Part shown: positions 1 through 6,708 of the stretch, one piece after another
How the letters are laid out: each line of letters starts with the position of its first letter
Position numbering within the stretch: position 1 is the first letter of the stretch
Assembly (NCBI GenBank): GCA_030044295.1
Contig: JASHWB010000223.1
Location: forward strand, 1-13,307
DNA length: 13,307 nt
Source: Candidatus Acidiferrales bacterium
GTDB lineage: Bacteria; Acidobacteriota; Terriglobia; Acidiferrales; UBA7541
Reading direction: 5' to 3'
Notes under the pieces: generated by a model
Seen by the model: the letters and a program-made list of their open reading frames with translations, nothing else
Told to the model about the DNA's origin: nothing
Databases searched by the model: none
Program-made: the position numbers and the translations under genes

Positions 1-677
1 CGATCCACGACCGAAGCGGCAACGAGCAACGCCAGTTCACGCAGCCTCGAGAGCCGTTGCCGTTCGACGAGAAGAGCGGCACGCTCGGGCGGCGCCAAGC
101 CGGCAGATGGAGCTTCCGGCGCGGGCGTATCCACGACGACAATCTCGTCGGCGCTCCCATCCAGGAAGCCGCGGGGGATGGTGCTCGTTGCGCGCGATCC
201 GGTGATGCGTTCGATTTCATCCTGGAGCTTCTCCAGGTATTGCAGGTTGACCGTAGTGATCACGGAGACGCCTGAGTTCAGGAGCTGTTCGACATCCTGC
301 CAGCGATGCGCATTCGTGCAACCTTGCGGATTATCGTACGCGAGGCCATCAATCAAGGCGACTTGCGGGTGGCGGCGAATTACAGCTTCCACGTCGATGG
401 ATTCGGACTCGCCGCATTTCAACGTCGGAATGATTTCGAGCTTGCGCAAAACCTCTTGAACTTCAGGCGGATAGGCGGGCTGCAGGGCACAGACGACGAC
501 GTCTTCTCCGCGCTGCATGCGGCGGCGGCCTTCGTCGAGCATCTGAAAGGACTTGCCGACGCCACCGGAGTAGCCGAGAAATACCTTGAGCCGGCCGCGC
601 CTAGCGCGGCGCTCCTCAAGCTCAATTTGCTCAAGCAACTGCTCGGGGCTTGGCCGCTGGGGTGAAGTCTTCTCCAT
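1..677 (-). CDS. kdpD: KdpD N-terminal sensor domain protein (partial, runs off left edge)
   Basis: This is the cytoplasmic KdpD sensor domain (PF02702 type), which senses K+ status for the Kdp two-component system. The first 225 residues are visible. An ATG at 677-675 is immediately preceded by an in-frame TAG, which fixes the upstream limit, but no good ribosome site is visible. Residues 35-43 (GYSGGVGKS) match the KdpD P-loop-like GxxxGVGK(S/T). Residues 125-129 (RWQDV), 141-144 (TTVN) and 213-217 (RELAL) are family landmarks. The usual DELAHTN stretch reads DGLAYDN at 110-116, so the acidic Glu is lost, and QHIE reads QYLE. It is the last visible gene of the kdp locus. Because a KdpD-type kinase lacking this domain lies upstream (8915-7401), I infer a split KdpD. 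Whether this protein is short or carries its own kinase lies outside the window. The family call is firm; the split is an inference. Confidence 0.9.
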   Translation of the reverse strand, partial: MEKTSPQRPSPEQLLEQIELEERRARRGRLKVFLGYSGGVGKSFQMLDEGRRRMQRGEDVVVCALQPAYPPEVQEVLRKLEIIPTLKCGESESIDVEAVIRRHPQVALIDGLAYDNPQGCTNAHRWQDVEQLLNSGVSVITTVNLQYLEKLQDEIERITGSRATSTIPRGFLDGSADEIVVVDTPAPEAPSAGLAPPERAALLVERQRLSRLRELALLVAASVVD

Positions 678-727
678 CTAGGCTAAGTTTAGCGGGAGTG
701 CAGGAAAAGGGAAACTGTGAGGGACGA

Positions 728-952
728 TCAGTGTGTCGGATGTTGAGCCAGGACCCAACGGCGGACAGCTACAAGCGACCAGACGCCTTCCACAAGTCCG
801 AACGGCCAAGCTCCCTGAAGGAATCCGTAGATTGACCCCAATACGCAGGCTCCTGCAAAAGCGAGCGTGTACCAGCGGCTGCGCTTTTCCAGCGCATAGA
901 ACGCCAACATCAGAGTGACGGCCAACAGGCCGAAGGCTGTGAGCAAACTCAT
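728..952 (-). CDS. small membrane protein between kdpC and kdpD, function unknown
   Basis: This gene encodes 74 residues and starts at ATG 952, 25 bp after the kdpC stop; 50 bp separate it from kdpD. The protein is almost wholly hydrophobic, with likely spans at about 3-20, 28-46 and 48-64. A charged turn (EKRSRW) follows the first span, and a conserved-looking YGFLQGAWPFG segment lies near 42-52. The C-terminal RRW makes a positive-inside end. The Shine-Dalgarno sequence is weak. Its place inside the kdp operon suggests co-expression with the K+ pump, but such short membrane proteins can also occur elsewhere, and I know no assigned role. It is real by position, strand and composition. A part in pump assembly or sensing would be speculation. 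Confidence 0.75.
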   Translation of the reverse strand: MSLLTAFGLLAVTLMLAFYALEKRSRWYTLAFAGACVLGSIYGFLQGAWPFGLVEGVWSLVAVRRWVLAQHPTH

Positions 953-977
953 GCGGGGTTAGCGCGCCGAAAGACGT

Positions 978-1778
978 TCAGCGCTCCTGAGCGATGCTTC
1001 GTCCGGAGGCCGCGTCCGCGGACTTATTCACTGGCGCCGGGGTCGAGAGAGGGAAGCGTTGATCGAGCGCAATGTTGAGCTCGAGCACGTTGACGCGCGG
1101 CTCGCCGATGAAACCCCAGTCTGGACGATGCGTGAATTGCGCGACGAGCAGTTTGATCTGGTCTGAGCTGACGCCGCGCGCTTTTGCTACCCGTGCTGCT
1201 TGCAGTTCGGCGTTTGCGGGGCTTATATCCGGATCAAGGCCAGAAGCAGAGCCTGTGACGGCGTCCGACGGGATGGAAACTTTGGGGGTGAACACGAGCG
1301 GATTTTTCGAATCGTTGAAGGCATCTATCAGTTTCACGTCATCAAGATTACCTTGCGCATCTTTGAAACGGTCGAGCGGTATAGAGGATTCATAAGGAAC
1401 ATCATTGTCCACGCAGTAGTGCACGATCCGATCGTCAAGGCCATCGAAACTAACCGTCTCTTTCCCTTTGCCGTCAGTTGTGGTTGCGCCGAGGATCAGT
1501 TTGGCGCTCGTGGGACCAAGATTCGATCCGCCCGACTGCGTCGCGTCGTATCCGCTGCCGGCGGAGGATGGCCGGGGATGAAAGTACTGGGGCTTGGAGA
1601 ACGACTGACCGATGAGGCTTGAGCCTACGATCTTGCCATCCACGCGAATCAGACTGCCATTGGCCTGATGCGGGAAAATTGTTTCGGAGACGCCGGTCAT
1701 CACGGCCGGATAAATCAGGCCGGTAAGTATGGTGAGGGCGATCGTGAGCCGCAGTCCCGGTCCCAGCTCCTTAATCAT
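978..1778 (-). CDS. kdpC: potassium-transporting ATPase subunit C (KdpC), long form
   Basis: KdpC is the single-span accessory subunit of the KdpFABC K+ pump. It helps the complex assemble and bind ATP. The N-terminal span is at about 9-30. Next come the KdpC landmarks: SLIGQSF (53-59), YFHPRPS (65-71), a Ser/Gly/Asn-rich SGGSNLGPT (82-90), TGSASGLDPDISPANA (175-190), RVAKARG (196-202) and VNVLELNIALD (229-239). The length is 266 residues against roughly 190 in Escherichia coli. The excess is mainly an extra block between 97 and 167 (including DGLDDRIVHYCVDND) and a polar C-terminal tail. The start has an excellent ribosome site, GGGGAGGGAACC before the ATG, overlapping the kdpB TAG stop; the gap to kdpB is 11 bp. 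The identification is secure. The role of the inserted block is unknown. Confidence 0.96.
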   Translation of the reverse strand: MIKELGPGLRLTIALTILTGLIYPAVMTGVSETIFPHQANGSLIRVDGKIVGSSLIGQSFSKPQYFHPRPSSAGSGYDATQSGGSNLGPTSAKLILGATTTDGKGKETVSFDGLDDRIVHYCVDNDVPYESSIPLDRFKDAQGNLDDVKLIDAFNDSKNPLVFTPKVSIPSDAVTGSASGLDPDISPANAELQAARVAKARGVSSDQIKLLVAQFTHRPDWGFIGEPRVNVLELNIALDQRFPLSTPAPVNKSADAASGRSIAQER

Positions 1779-1789
1779 GGTTCCCTCCC

Positions 1790-3922
1790 CTATGCGAGAT
1801 GCAACGCGACCAGGATTTTGTCGATGGCCCAGATGCCGGGAAACGGCACGATGATTCCGCCGAGACCGTAGATCAAGAGATTGCGCATGAGCATCTGACC
1901 CGCGCTTACCGGCTTATAGCGCACGCCTCGCAGAGCCAGCGGAACGAGGGCCACGATGATCAGCGCATTGAAAATGACCGCGGCGAGCACCGCACTTTGA
2001 GGCGAATGCAAACCCATGATGTTCAGGTGGTTCAGCTCGGGATAAATCGACGCGAACATGGCCGGAATAATGGCGAAGTATTTCGCGACGTCGTTGGCGA
2101 TCGAAAAGGTGGTCAGCGACCCGCGTGTGATAAGCAACTGTTTGCCAATCGCGACGACTTCGATGAGCTTCGTCGGGTTGCTGTCCAAGTCCACCATATT
2201 CCCCGCTTCTTTCGCCGCCATGGTTCCGGTGTTCATAGCGACGCCCACATCCGCTTGAGCCAGGGCAGGAGCGTCGTTGGTACCGTCGCCAGTCATAGCG
2301 ACGAGCCGACCCTGCGCCTGCTCGTTCTTGATGTATTCGAGCTTGTCCTTAGGAGTGGCCTGGGCGAGAAAATCATCCACGCCCGCTTCCTGCGCAATGG
2401 CCGCGGCGGTAAGCGGATTATCTCCGGTGATCATGATCGAGCGGATGCCCATGGCGCGCAGAGAGGCGAGGCGCTCCTTCATACCACCCTTCACGATGTC
2501 CTTCAGATGAATGACGCCGAGAACTCTCGGACCGTCGGCGACTGCCAGAGGAGTGCCGCCATTCCTGGAAATGCGATCGGAAATTTGGGCAAGCGCTTGG
2601 GGGACTTTGCCACCAGCTTCCGTGACGAACTTAGCGACGGCGGACGTTGCGCCCTTCCGCAGTTGCCGACCGTCGATGTTGACTCCGCTCATTTTTGTGT
2701 AGGCGGAGAAGGGGATGAACTGCGCTTCATGCTCGGCGACTTCGCGGCCGCGAAGACCGTATTTCTCCTTGGCAAGCACGACGATAGAGCGCCCTTCGGG
2801 AGTCTCGTCCGCCAAACTGGATAGCTGAGCGGCGTCTGCTAACTCGCTCTCGGTGGCTCCGTTCACCGGAATAAACTCGACCGCCTGGCGATTGCCGAGA
2901 GTGATCGTTCCTGTCTTGTCCAAGAGCAAAGTATTGACGTCGCCGGAAGCCTCGACGGCCTTTCCGCTCATGGCCAGGACGTTGTGCTGCATGACGCGGT
3001 CCATGCCGGCGATGCCGATGGCGGAAAGCAAGCCGCCGATCGTGGTCGGAATCAGGCAAACAAGAAGGGATACGAGTACCGCGACGGTGGGAGCCGAACC
3101 TCTTCCGATCGCGGCGATCGCGTATTTCGCGTACGGAGGAAGCGTAGCAACGGCCATCAGGAAAATCAGAGTCAAGCCGGCGATTAGAATATTCAGAGCG
3201 ATTTCGTTAGGGGTTTTCTGGCGAACGGCACCTTCCACGAGAGCGATCATGCGGTCGAGAAAAGTCTCACCGGGATTGGAGGTGATGCGAACCTTGATAT
3301 GGTCTGACAGGACTTTCGTGCCACCCGTGACAGCGCTGCGATCACCTCCCGATTCGCGAATGACCGGAGCGCTTTCTCCGGTGATCACGGACTCGTCCAC
3401 GCTGGCTACTCCCTCGATCACCTCGCCGTCACCAGGGATCAAATAACCGGCCTCGCAGAAAACGAGGTCTCCCGCGCGGAGTTTCGAGGCAGGAATCATG
3501 TCAAACTTGCCGTCGGACAGAATCTTTCGCGCCATCGTGTCCGTTTTCGTCTTCCGCAAATTATCGGCCTGAGCCTTGCCGCGCGCCTCAGCCATGGCTT
3601 CGGCAAAGTTGGCAAACAGAACCGTAAACCAGAGCCATAGGGAGATTTGAACTCCGAAGAAAACATTGTGAACGCCCGCGAGCGCGTCTTTGATCACGAA
3701 GGCGGTGGTGAGCGCCGCGCCCACCTCGACAACAAACATCACCGGGTTTTTTGCGACCATGCGGGGATCGAGCTTGATGAAGGATTCTTTGATGGCGCGC
3801 CGCAGGATTTCCGGATCGAACAGAGGCCGCGCCCGGACGCCGCGTGAAATAAGGCTCGCTTCCTCGTGCTTAACCTTCTGCTCCGGCTTTTGTTCGGGTG
3901 GACTGGCCATCGTCGTAGCCAC
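1790..3922 (-). CDS. kdpB: potassium-transporting P-type ATPase subunit B (KdpB)
   Basis: KdpB is the catalytic P-type ATPase subunit of KdpFABC, in the inner membrane. At 710 residues it is slightly longer than E. coli KdpB through an N-terminal extension. Visible motifs are TGES at 181-184 (actuator; its Ser is the inhibitory phosphorylation site in E. coli), the phosphorylated Asp in DKTGTIT (D335), PxxT-type CLIPTTIGG (289-297), MITGDN (497-502), GDGTNDAPA (545-553) and the KdpB-specific membrane Asp/Lys pair in NDVAKYF (D611, K614). I chose the GTG at 3922 over the ATG at 3910 because GAGGAA lies 5 nt before the GTG, whereas it would be 17 nt from the ATG. The gene lies 21 bp after kdpA and its stop overlaps the kdpC ribosome site. 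All catalytic residues are intact and the identification is secure. Confidence 0.98.
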   Translation of the reverse strand: MATTMASPPEQKPEQKVKHEEASLISRGVRARPLFDPEILRRAIKESFIKLDPRMVAKNPVMFVVEVGAALTTAFVIKDALAGVHNVFFGVQISLWLWFTVLFANFAEAMAEARGKAQADNLRKTKTDTMARKILSDGKFDMIPASKLRAGDLVFCEAGYLIPGDGEVIEGVASVDESVITGESAPVIRESGGDRSAVTGGTKVLSDHIKVRITSNPGETFLDRMIALVEGAVRQKTPNEIALNILIAGLTLIFLMAVATLPPYAKYAIAAIGRGSAPTVAVLVSLLVCLIPTTIGGLLSAIGIAGMDRVMQHNVLAMSGKAVEASGDVNTLLLDKTGTITLGNRQAVEFIPVNGATESELADAAQLSSLADETPEGRSIVVLAKEKYGLRGREVAEHEAQFIPFSAYTKMSGVNIDGRQLRKGATSAVAKFVTEAGGKVPQALAQISDRISRNGGTPLAVADGPRVLGVIHLKDIVKGGMKERLASLRAMGIRSIMITGDNPLTAAAIAQEAGVDDFLAQATPKDKLEYIKNEQAQGRLVAMTGDGTNDAPALAQADVGVAMNTGTMAAKEAGNMVDLDSNPTKLIEVVAIGKQLLITRGSLTTFSIANDVAKYFAIIPAMFASIYPELNHLNIMGLHSPQSAVLAAVIFNALIIVALVPLALRGVRYKPVSAGQMLMRNLLIYGLGGIIVPFPGIWAIDKILVALHLA

Positions 3923-3943
3923 TGTAGTTCCTCGCTCTCCGTT

Positions 3944-5731
3944 TCAGAAAAGCTTGCCGCTCAGCATTTGGAAATGCTCAACAATCGGGCCTAACGAAAG
4001 CGCGGGGAAATACGTCAAGGCGCCGACGATGATTACCGTGCCGATCACGAGCGCAACGAACAGCCCTCCGGTGGTCGGTAGTGTGCCGCTCGTTGTGGGA
4101 ATCAGTTTCTTTTTCGCCAAGCTGCCGGCGATGGCCAGGGCAGGGATGATGAAAAGGAACCGGCCAACGAGCATGTCGAGGCCCAAGGTAAGGTTGTACC
4201 AAGGCGTGTTCGCGTTGATTCCGGCGAAGGCGCTACCGTTGTTTCCCGCGCCGCTCGAGTAGGCGTACAGGATCTCGGAGAAGCCGTGAGCGATGTTGTT
4301 GTTCGTGTTTGACGATGCGGCACCCGGCGCATTCCAATAGCCAGTCGCCCGAAAGTGAGCGACCGAACTGAGCGCGGTGAAACCTAAGATGACGAACGCG
4401 GTGGAGAGAATCGCGATGATCGCCATCTTCACTTCCTTTTGCTCAATTTTCTTGCCGATGTATTCCGGCGTGCGGCCGACCATCAGGCCGCCTATGAACA
4501 CGGCGACAATCACGTAGAGCAACATGCTGTAAAAACCGGCGCCGACGCCTCCAAAGATCACTTCGTCAGTCTGGATGTTGAAGAGAGGGACGATCCCACC
4601 GAGTGGCGTGAGGCTATCATGCATGGTGTTGACGGCGCCGCAGCTCGCATCCGTGGTGACGGTTGTGAACAGGGCTGACTGTGCGATCCCAAACCGAGTT
4701 TCCTTGCCCTCCATATTTCCGCCTGGCTGGCTGCCGGTATATGCGGAATCGATGCCGAGCTTGTTGACAACGGGGTTTCCACGCTGCTCGGATGGGTAGC
4801 AGATGAAGACACCGGCGAGGAACATCAGAGCCATCGCAGCGAAAATGGCCCAGCCTTGGCGCGTGTCGCCGACCGCCATACCGAATGTGTACGTCAAACC
4901 AGCACCGAGGGCGAAGATCAGAATCATTTGGACGTAGTTCGCCAACGGCGTTGGGTTCTCGTATGGGTGCGCGGAGTTGGCGTTAAAAAATCCGCCACCG
5001 TTCGTGCCGAGCATCTTAATCGCTTCCTGCGAGGCCAACGGTCCCTGCTCGATTACCTGCGCAGCGCCTTCCAAAGTCGTCGCCGTAACCGGTCCTTTGA
5101 AATTCTGGATACTCCCTTGCCAGACAAAGAAAATCGTGGCGACGATACAGACCGGAAGCAGGATGTAGATCGTGCAGCGCGTTACGTCGACCCAGAAATT
5201 TCCGATGGTTTTGACGGTATGGCGCGCGAATCCGCGAATCAACGCAACGGCAACCGCGATTCCGACGGCAGCAGAAACGAAGTTCTGTACCGCGAGAGCA
5301 GCCATCTGCGTGAAGTAGCTCATCGTGGTGTCGGGCGAATAAGACTGCCAGTTCGTGTTGGTCATGAAGCTGACGGCGGTGTTATAGGCGAGATCCGGAG
5401 TCATCGCCGTTGCGAACGAGGGCGCCTTCGGAGTGCCGAAGTGCATTGGATTCAGCGGCAGATGGCCCTGAAATCGCTGCATGACGTACACGAACAGAAA
5501 ACTGAAGATGCTGAGCGAAATCAGCGAGGCCGAGTAGCGAATCCAGGACTGTTCCTCTCCCTCCTGGATGCCGCAGACGCGATAAATCAGCCTTTCAAGG
5601 GGGCGAAAAATCGGGTGAAGAAATGTGCGCTGCCCCTCGAAGACGCGAAACATGAAGGCACCGACAGGCTTCGTGATCGCGAGCACGATCACGAAAAAAA
5701 CCAAGATTTGAGCAATGCCAATTGGAGTCAT
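3944..5731 (-). CDS. kdpA: potassium-transporting ATPase subunit A (KdpA)
   Basis: KdpA is the channel-like subunit of KdpFABC that selects K+. It belongs to the superfamily of K+ transporters with four pseudo-repeated filter loops. At 595 residues it is close to the usual size (about 560). The four filter regions are visible: NTNWQ (125-129), GTNGGGFFNANS (242-253), DASCGAVN (361-368) and SSGAGNNGSAF (492-502). About ten hydrophobic spans are spread across the protein. The start is the ATG at 5731, with GAGGGA 6 nt upstream; that ribosome site overlaps the kdpF TGA. An ATG at 5736 is out of frame and meets a stop after two codons. The filter glycines are all present, so the subunit looks functional. 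Confidence 0.98.
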   Translation of the reverse strand: MTPIGIAQILVFFVIVLAITKPVGAFMFRVFEGQRTFLHPIFRPLERLIYRVCGIQEGEEQSWIRYSASLISLSIFSFLFVYVMQRFQGHLPLNPMHFGTPKAPSFATAMTPDLAYNTAVSFMTNTNWQSYSPDTTMSYFTQMAALAVQNFVSAAVGIAVAVALIRGFARHTVKTIGNFWVDVTRCTIYILLPVCIVATIFFVWQGSIQNFKGPVTATTLEGAAQVIEQGPLASQEAIKMLGTNGGGFFNANSAHPYENPTPLANYVQMILIFALGAGLTYTFGMAVGDTRQGWAIFAAMALMFLAGVFICYPSEQRGNPVVNKLGIDSAYTGSQPGGNMEGKETRFGIAQSALFTTVTTDASCGAVNTMHDSLTPLGGIVPLFNIQTDEVIFGGVGAGFYSMLLYVIVAVFIGGLMVGRTPEYIGKKIEQKEVKMAIIAILSTAFVILGFTALSSVAHFRATGYWNAPGAASSNTNNNIAHGFSEILYAYSSGAGNNGSAFAGINANTPWYNLTLGLDMLVGRFLFIIPALAIAGSLAKKKLIPTTSGTLPTTGGLFVALVIGTVIIVGALTYFPALSLGPIVEHFQMLSGKLF

Positions 5732-5741
5732 TGCATGTCCC

Positions 5742-5825
5742 TCAGAACTTTTCCGGCCGGATGAGGGCGTACATCAAATACACGAACAAGCCCGCCGACA
5801 CGATGCCCGCGATGGCGTACTCCAT
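5742..5825 (-). CDS. kdpF: potassium-transporting ATPase subunit F (KdpF), 27 aa
   Basis: KdpF is the tiny single-span subunit that stabilises the KdpABC complex. I translated it by hand: 27 residues, ATG at 5825-5823, TGA at 5744-5742. One hydrophobic span covers about 4-22 and is followed by IRPEKF. The YLMYALIRPEKF end closely parallels the YLVYALINAEAF end of E. coli KdpF (29 residues). A near-perfect Shine-Dalgarno AGGAGG precedes the ATG by 5 nt. The upstream peptide's TAG stop overlaps that site, and the kdpF stop overlaps the kdpA site. Its place directly before kdpA is the canonical one. Genes this short are commonly missed by automated annotation. Confidence 0.93.
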   Translation of the reverse strand: MEYAIAGIVSAGLFVYLMYALIRPEKF

Positions 5826-5834
5826 CGACTCCTC

Positions 5835-5918
5835 CTACATGCGTTCCGATGCCTTGGTGAATCCCCAAAGCAGGACAAAAAAAACGAGCACGACTCCCAC
5901 ATAAAAAAAATCGAGCAT
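5835..5918 (-). CDS. 27-residue single-span membrane peptide upstream of kdpF, unassigned
   Basis: This short gene was found by hand: ATG 5918-5916, TAG 5837-5835, 27 residues. It begins MLDFFYVGVVLVFF and ends in a polar, charged tail (TKASERM). A single hydrophobic span covers roughly residues 4-19. It has its own ribosome site (GAGGTGA, 4 nt before ATG) that overlaps the stop codon of the preceding gene. Its own stop sits inside the kdpF Shine-Dalgarno. This stop-in-SD arrangement on both sides, the strand, and the transmembrane composition argue that it is translated. It has the same length as KdpF but is not obviously its copy, lacking the YALIRPEKF end. I infer a second small Kdp-associated membrane peptide; its function is unknown. 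Confidence 0.72.
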   Translation of the reverse strand: MLDFFYVGVVLVFFVLLWGFTKASERM

Positions 5919-5922
5919 CACT

Positions 5923-6570
5923 TCACCTCGTCAACGAGCGCCCGCTTTCCTTGAGACGGCCGTCCGACAATTCGACTCTGACTTCCGCTACAGCAATCGA
6001 ATTGCAGCCTCGTGCGGCACGGTTTCGCGATTCTTTTTGCTGCCCATTCGGGTCCACTACGATCACGCGGTTGCGATTGGCTCGAAGGATGTGGACAAGC
6101 CGGCTCGCGGCGGTGGGCCACCAGCGCTTGCGAAGACCGATTACGATGACGGAATCGTAGTTCAAAATCTCCAAAAGAGAATCGGTCCAGTTGCGGCACA
6201 GGTACAGATGGATGCTACGTTCGAGCCCATCCGGCTCAGATCTGCCAACCAGGCTGCGCAAGAGGTTCTGCAGGAATTCGACAGACATTAGCGGTTGATC
6301 GATAGGCAACTGGAACGGAACAACCAGTCCCGCCCGCAAGCGGATACGAGCTCCCAGGTCGCGAGCAAACGCTTCCGCGGCTTTCAGCGCGGCAGCCGTC
6401 GTCTCGAAGTCAGTGAAAATTACGTTCACCTCTAGCGGATCGGCGGCGAACCTCTCGACAAGCTCAGAGGCGAAGGATCGTCCGCGGGGTTCCATCATTT
6501 CGGGGCTGCCGAAACTCTTCATGGCCGCATTCCACCGTCGATCATGCGCCCACGCGAATAAACGATGCAT
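5923..6570 (-). CDS. Kdp-operon protein of unknown function, possibly Usp-like fold
   Basis: This is a 215-residue soluble protein if read from ATG 6570, or 199 residues from ATG 6522. I do not recognise a named family. The pattern of residues 48-90 (VNVIFTDF, then an Ala-rich helix AAALKAAEAFARDLGARI, then a beta-like strand) and 120-173 (HLYLCRNWTDSLLEIL, DSVIVIGLRKRWWPT, RVIVVD) recalls the alternating alpha/beta order of universal stress protein domains, which also occur inside KdpD. The usual Usp ATP loop (G-x2-G-x9-G-S/T) is absent, so nucleotide binding is doubtful. ATG 6570 has AGGA 7 nt upstream but overlaps the candidate KdpE sites; ATG 6522 has GGTGG 9 nt upstream. The gene lies 4 nt before the 27-residue peptide and is probably co-translated with it. 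The Usp call is only an inference. Confidence 0.8.
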   Translation of the reverse strand: MHRLFAWAHDRRWNAAMKSFGSPEMMEPRGRSFASELVERFAADPLEVNVIFTDFETTAAALKAAEAFARDLGARIRLRAGLVVPFQLPIDQPLMSVEFLQNLLRSLVGRSEPDGLERSIHLYLCRNWTDSLLEILNYDSVIVIGLRKRWWPTAASRLVHILRANRNRVIVVDPNGQQKESRNRAARGCNSIAVAEVRVELSDGRLKESGRSLTR

Positions 6571-6595
6571 AAACGCATCCTAAGAACGGCGTAAA
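6557..6595 (-). promoter_or_regulatory. candidate KdpE operator: TTTA hexamers in 11-bp phase
   Basis: On the minus strand the hexamers TTTACG (6595-6590), CTTAGG (6584-6579), TTTATG (6573-6568) and TTTATT (6562-6557) follow each other at exact 11-bp steps. The E. coli KdpE site is described as two direct half-sites, TTTATA and TTTACA, with a 5-bp spacer, which gives the same 11-bp period. The last two here fit TTTAT(A)-N5-TTTA. The array lies between kdpE and the rest of the operon, where an activator site would be expected. Against it, it overlaps the first possible start codon of the following gene, and I see no convincing -10 box just downstream. Confidence 0.4.
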
Positions 6596-6708
6596 CCTCT
6601 GGACAGACTCTCGCGGAAGCTTTCGATTGCGGTGAGGGCAATCACGCGAATTTGAAATGCGATTACGAAGATTCGTGCGAGATCTCTTGTCGTATTGGAG
6701 GAAAACTG
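6571..6708 (-). other. kdpE to Usp-like gene intergenic region
   Basis: This 138-bp gap is the largest within the kdp locus. It holds most of the TTTA hexamer array at its downstream end and a 12-bp inverted repeat, ACGAAGATTCGT, at 6665-6676. It has no stem followed by a T-run that would act as a terminator, so read-through from kdpE is likely. An internal promoter separating regulator and pump expression is plausible but not proven. Confidence 0.45.

Noticed and set aside
306..665. 119-codon plus-strand frame in the first 700 bases
   Set aside because: The opposite strand in this stretch encodes the KdpD sensor domain with clear family motifs, which runs off the edge.
1799..2824. 341-codon open frame on the plus strand
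   Set aside because: It lies wholly antisense to kdpB, whose protein sequence is unmistakable. The product is Arg/Asp/His-rich with no recognisable domain, typical of a shadow frame in GC-rich DNA.
4856..5764. 302-codon open frame on the plus strand
   Set aside because: It is antisense to kdpA and kdpF. The composition (Arg, Asp, Glu, His) is a shadow artefact and no ribosome site or motif supports it.
6665..6676. ACGAAGATTCGT inverted repeat after kdpE
   Set aside because: A 5-bp arm is easily expected by chance, and it is not placed at a promoter or followed by a T-run.
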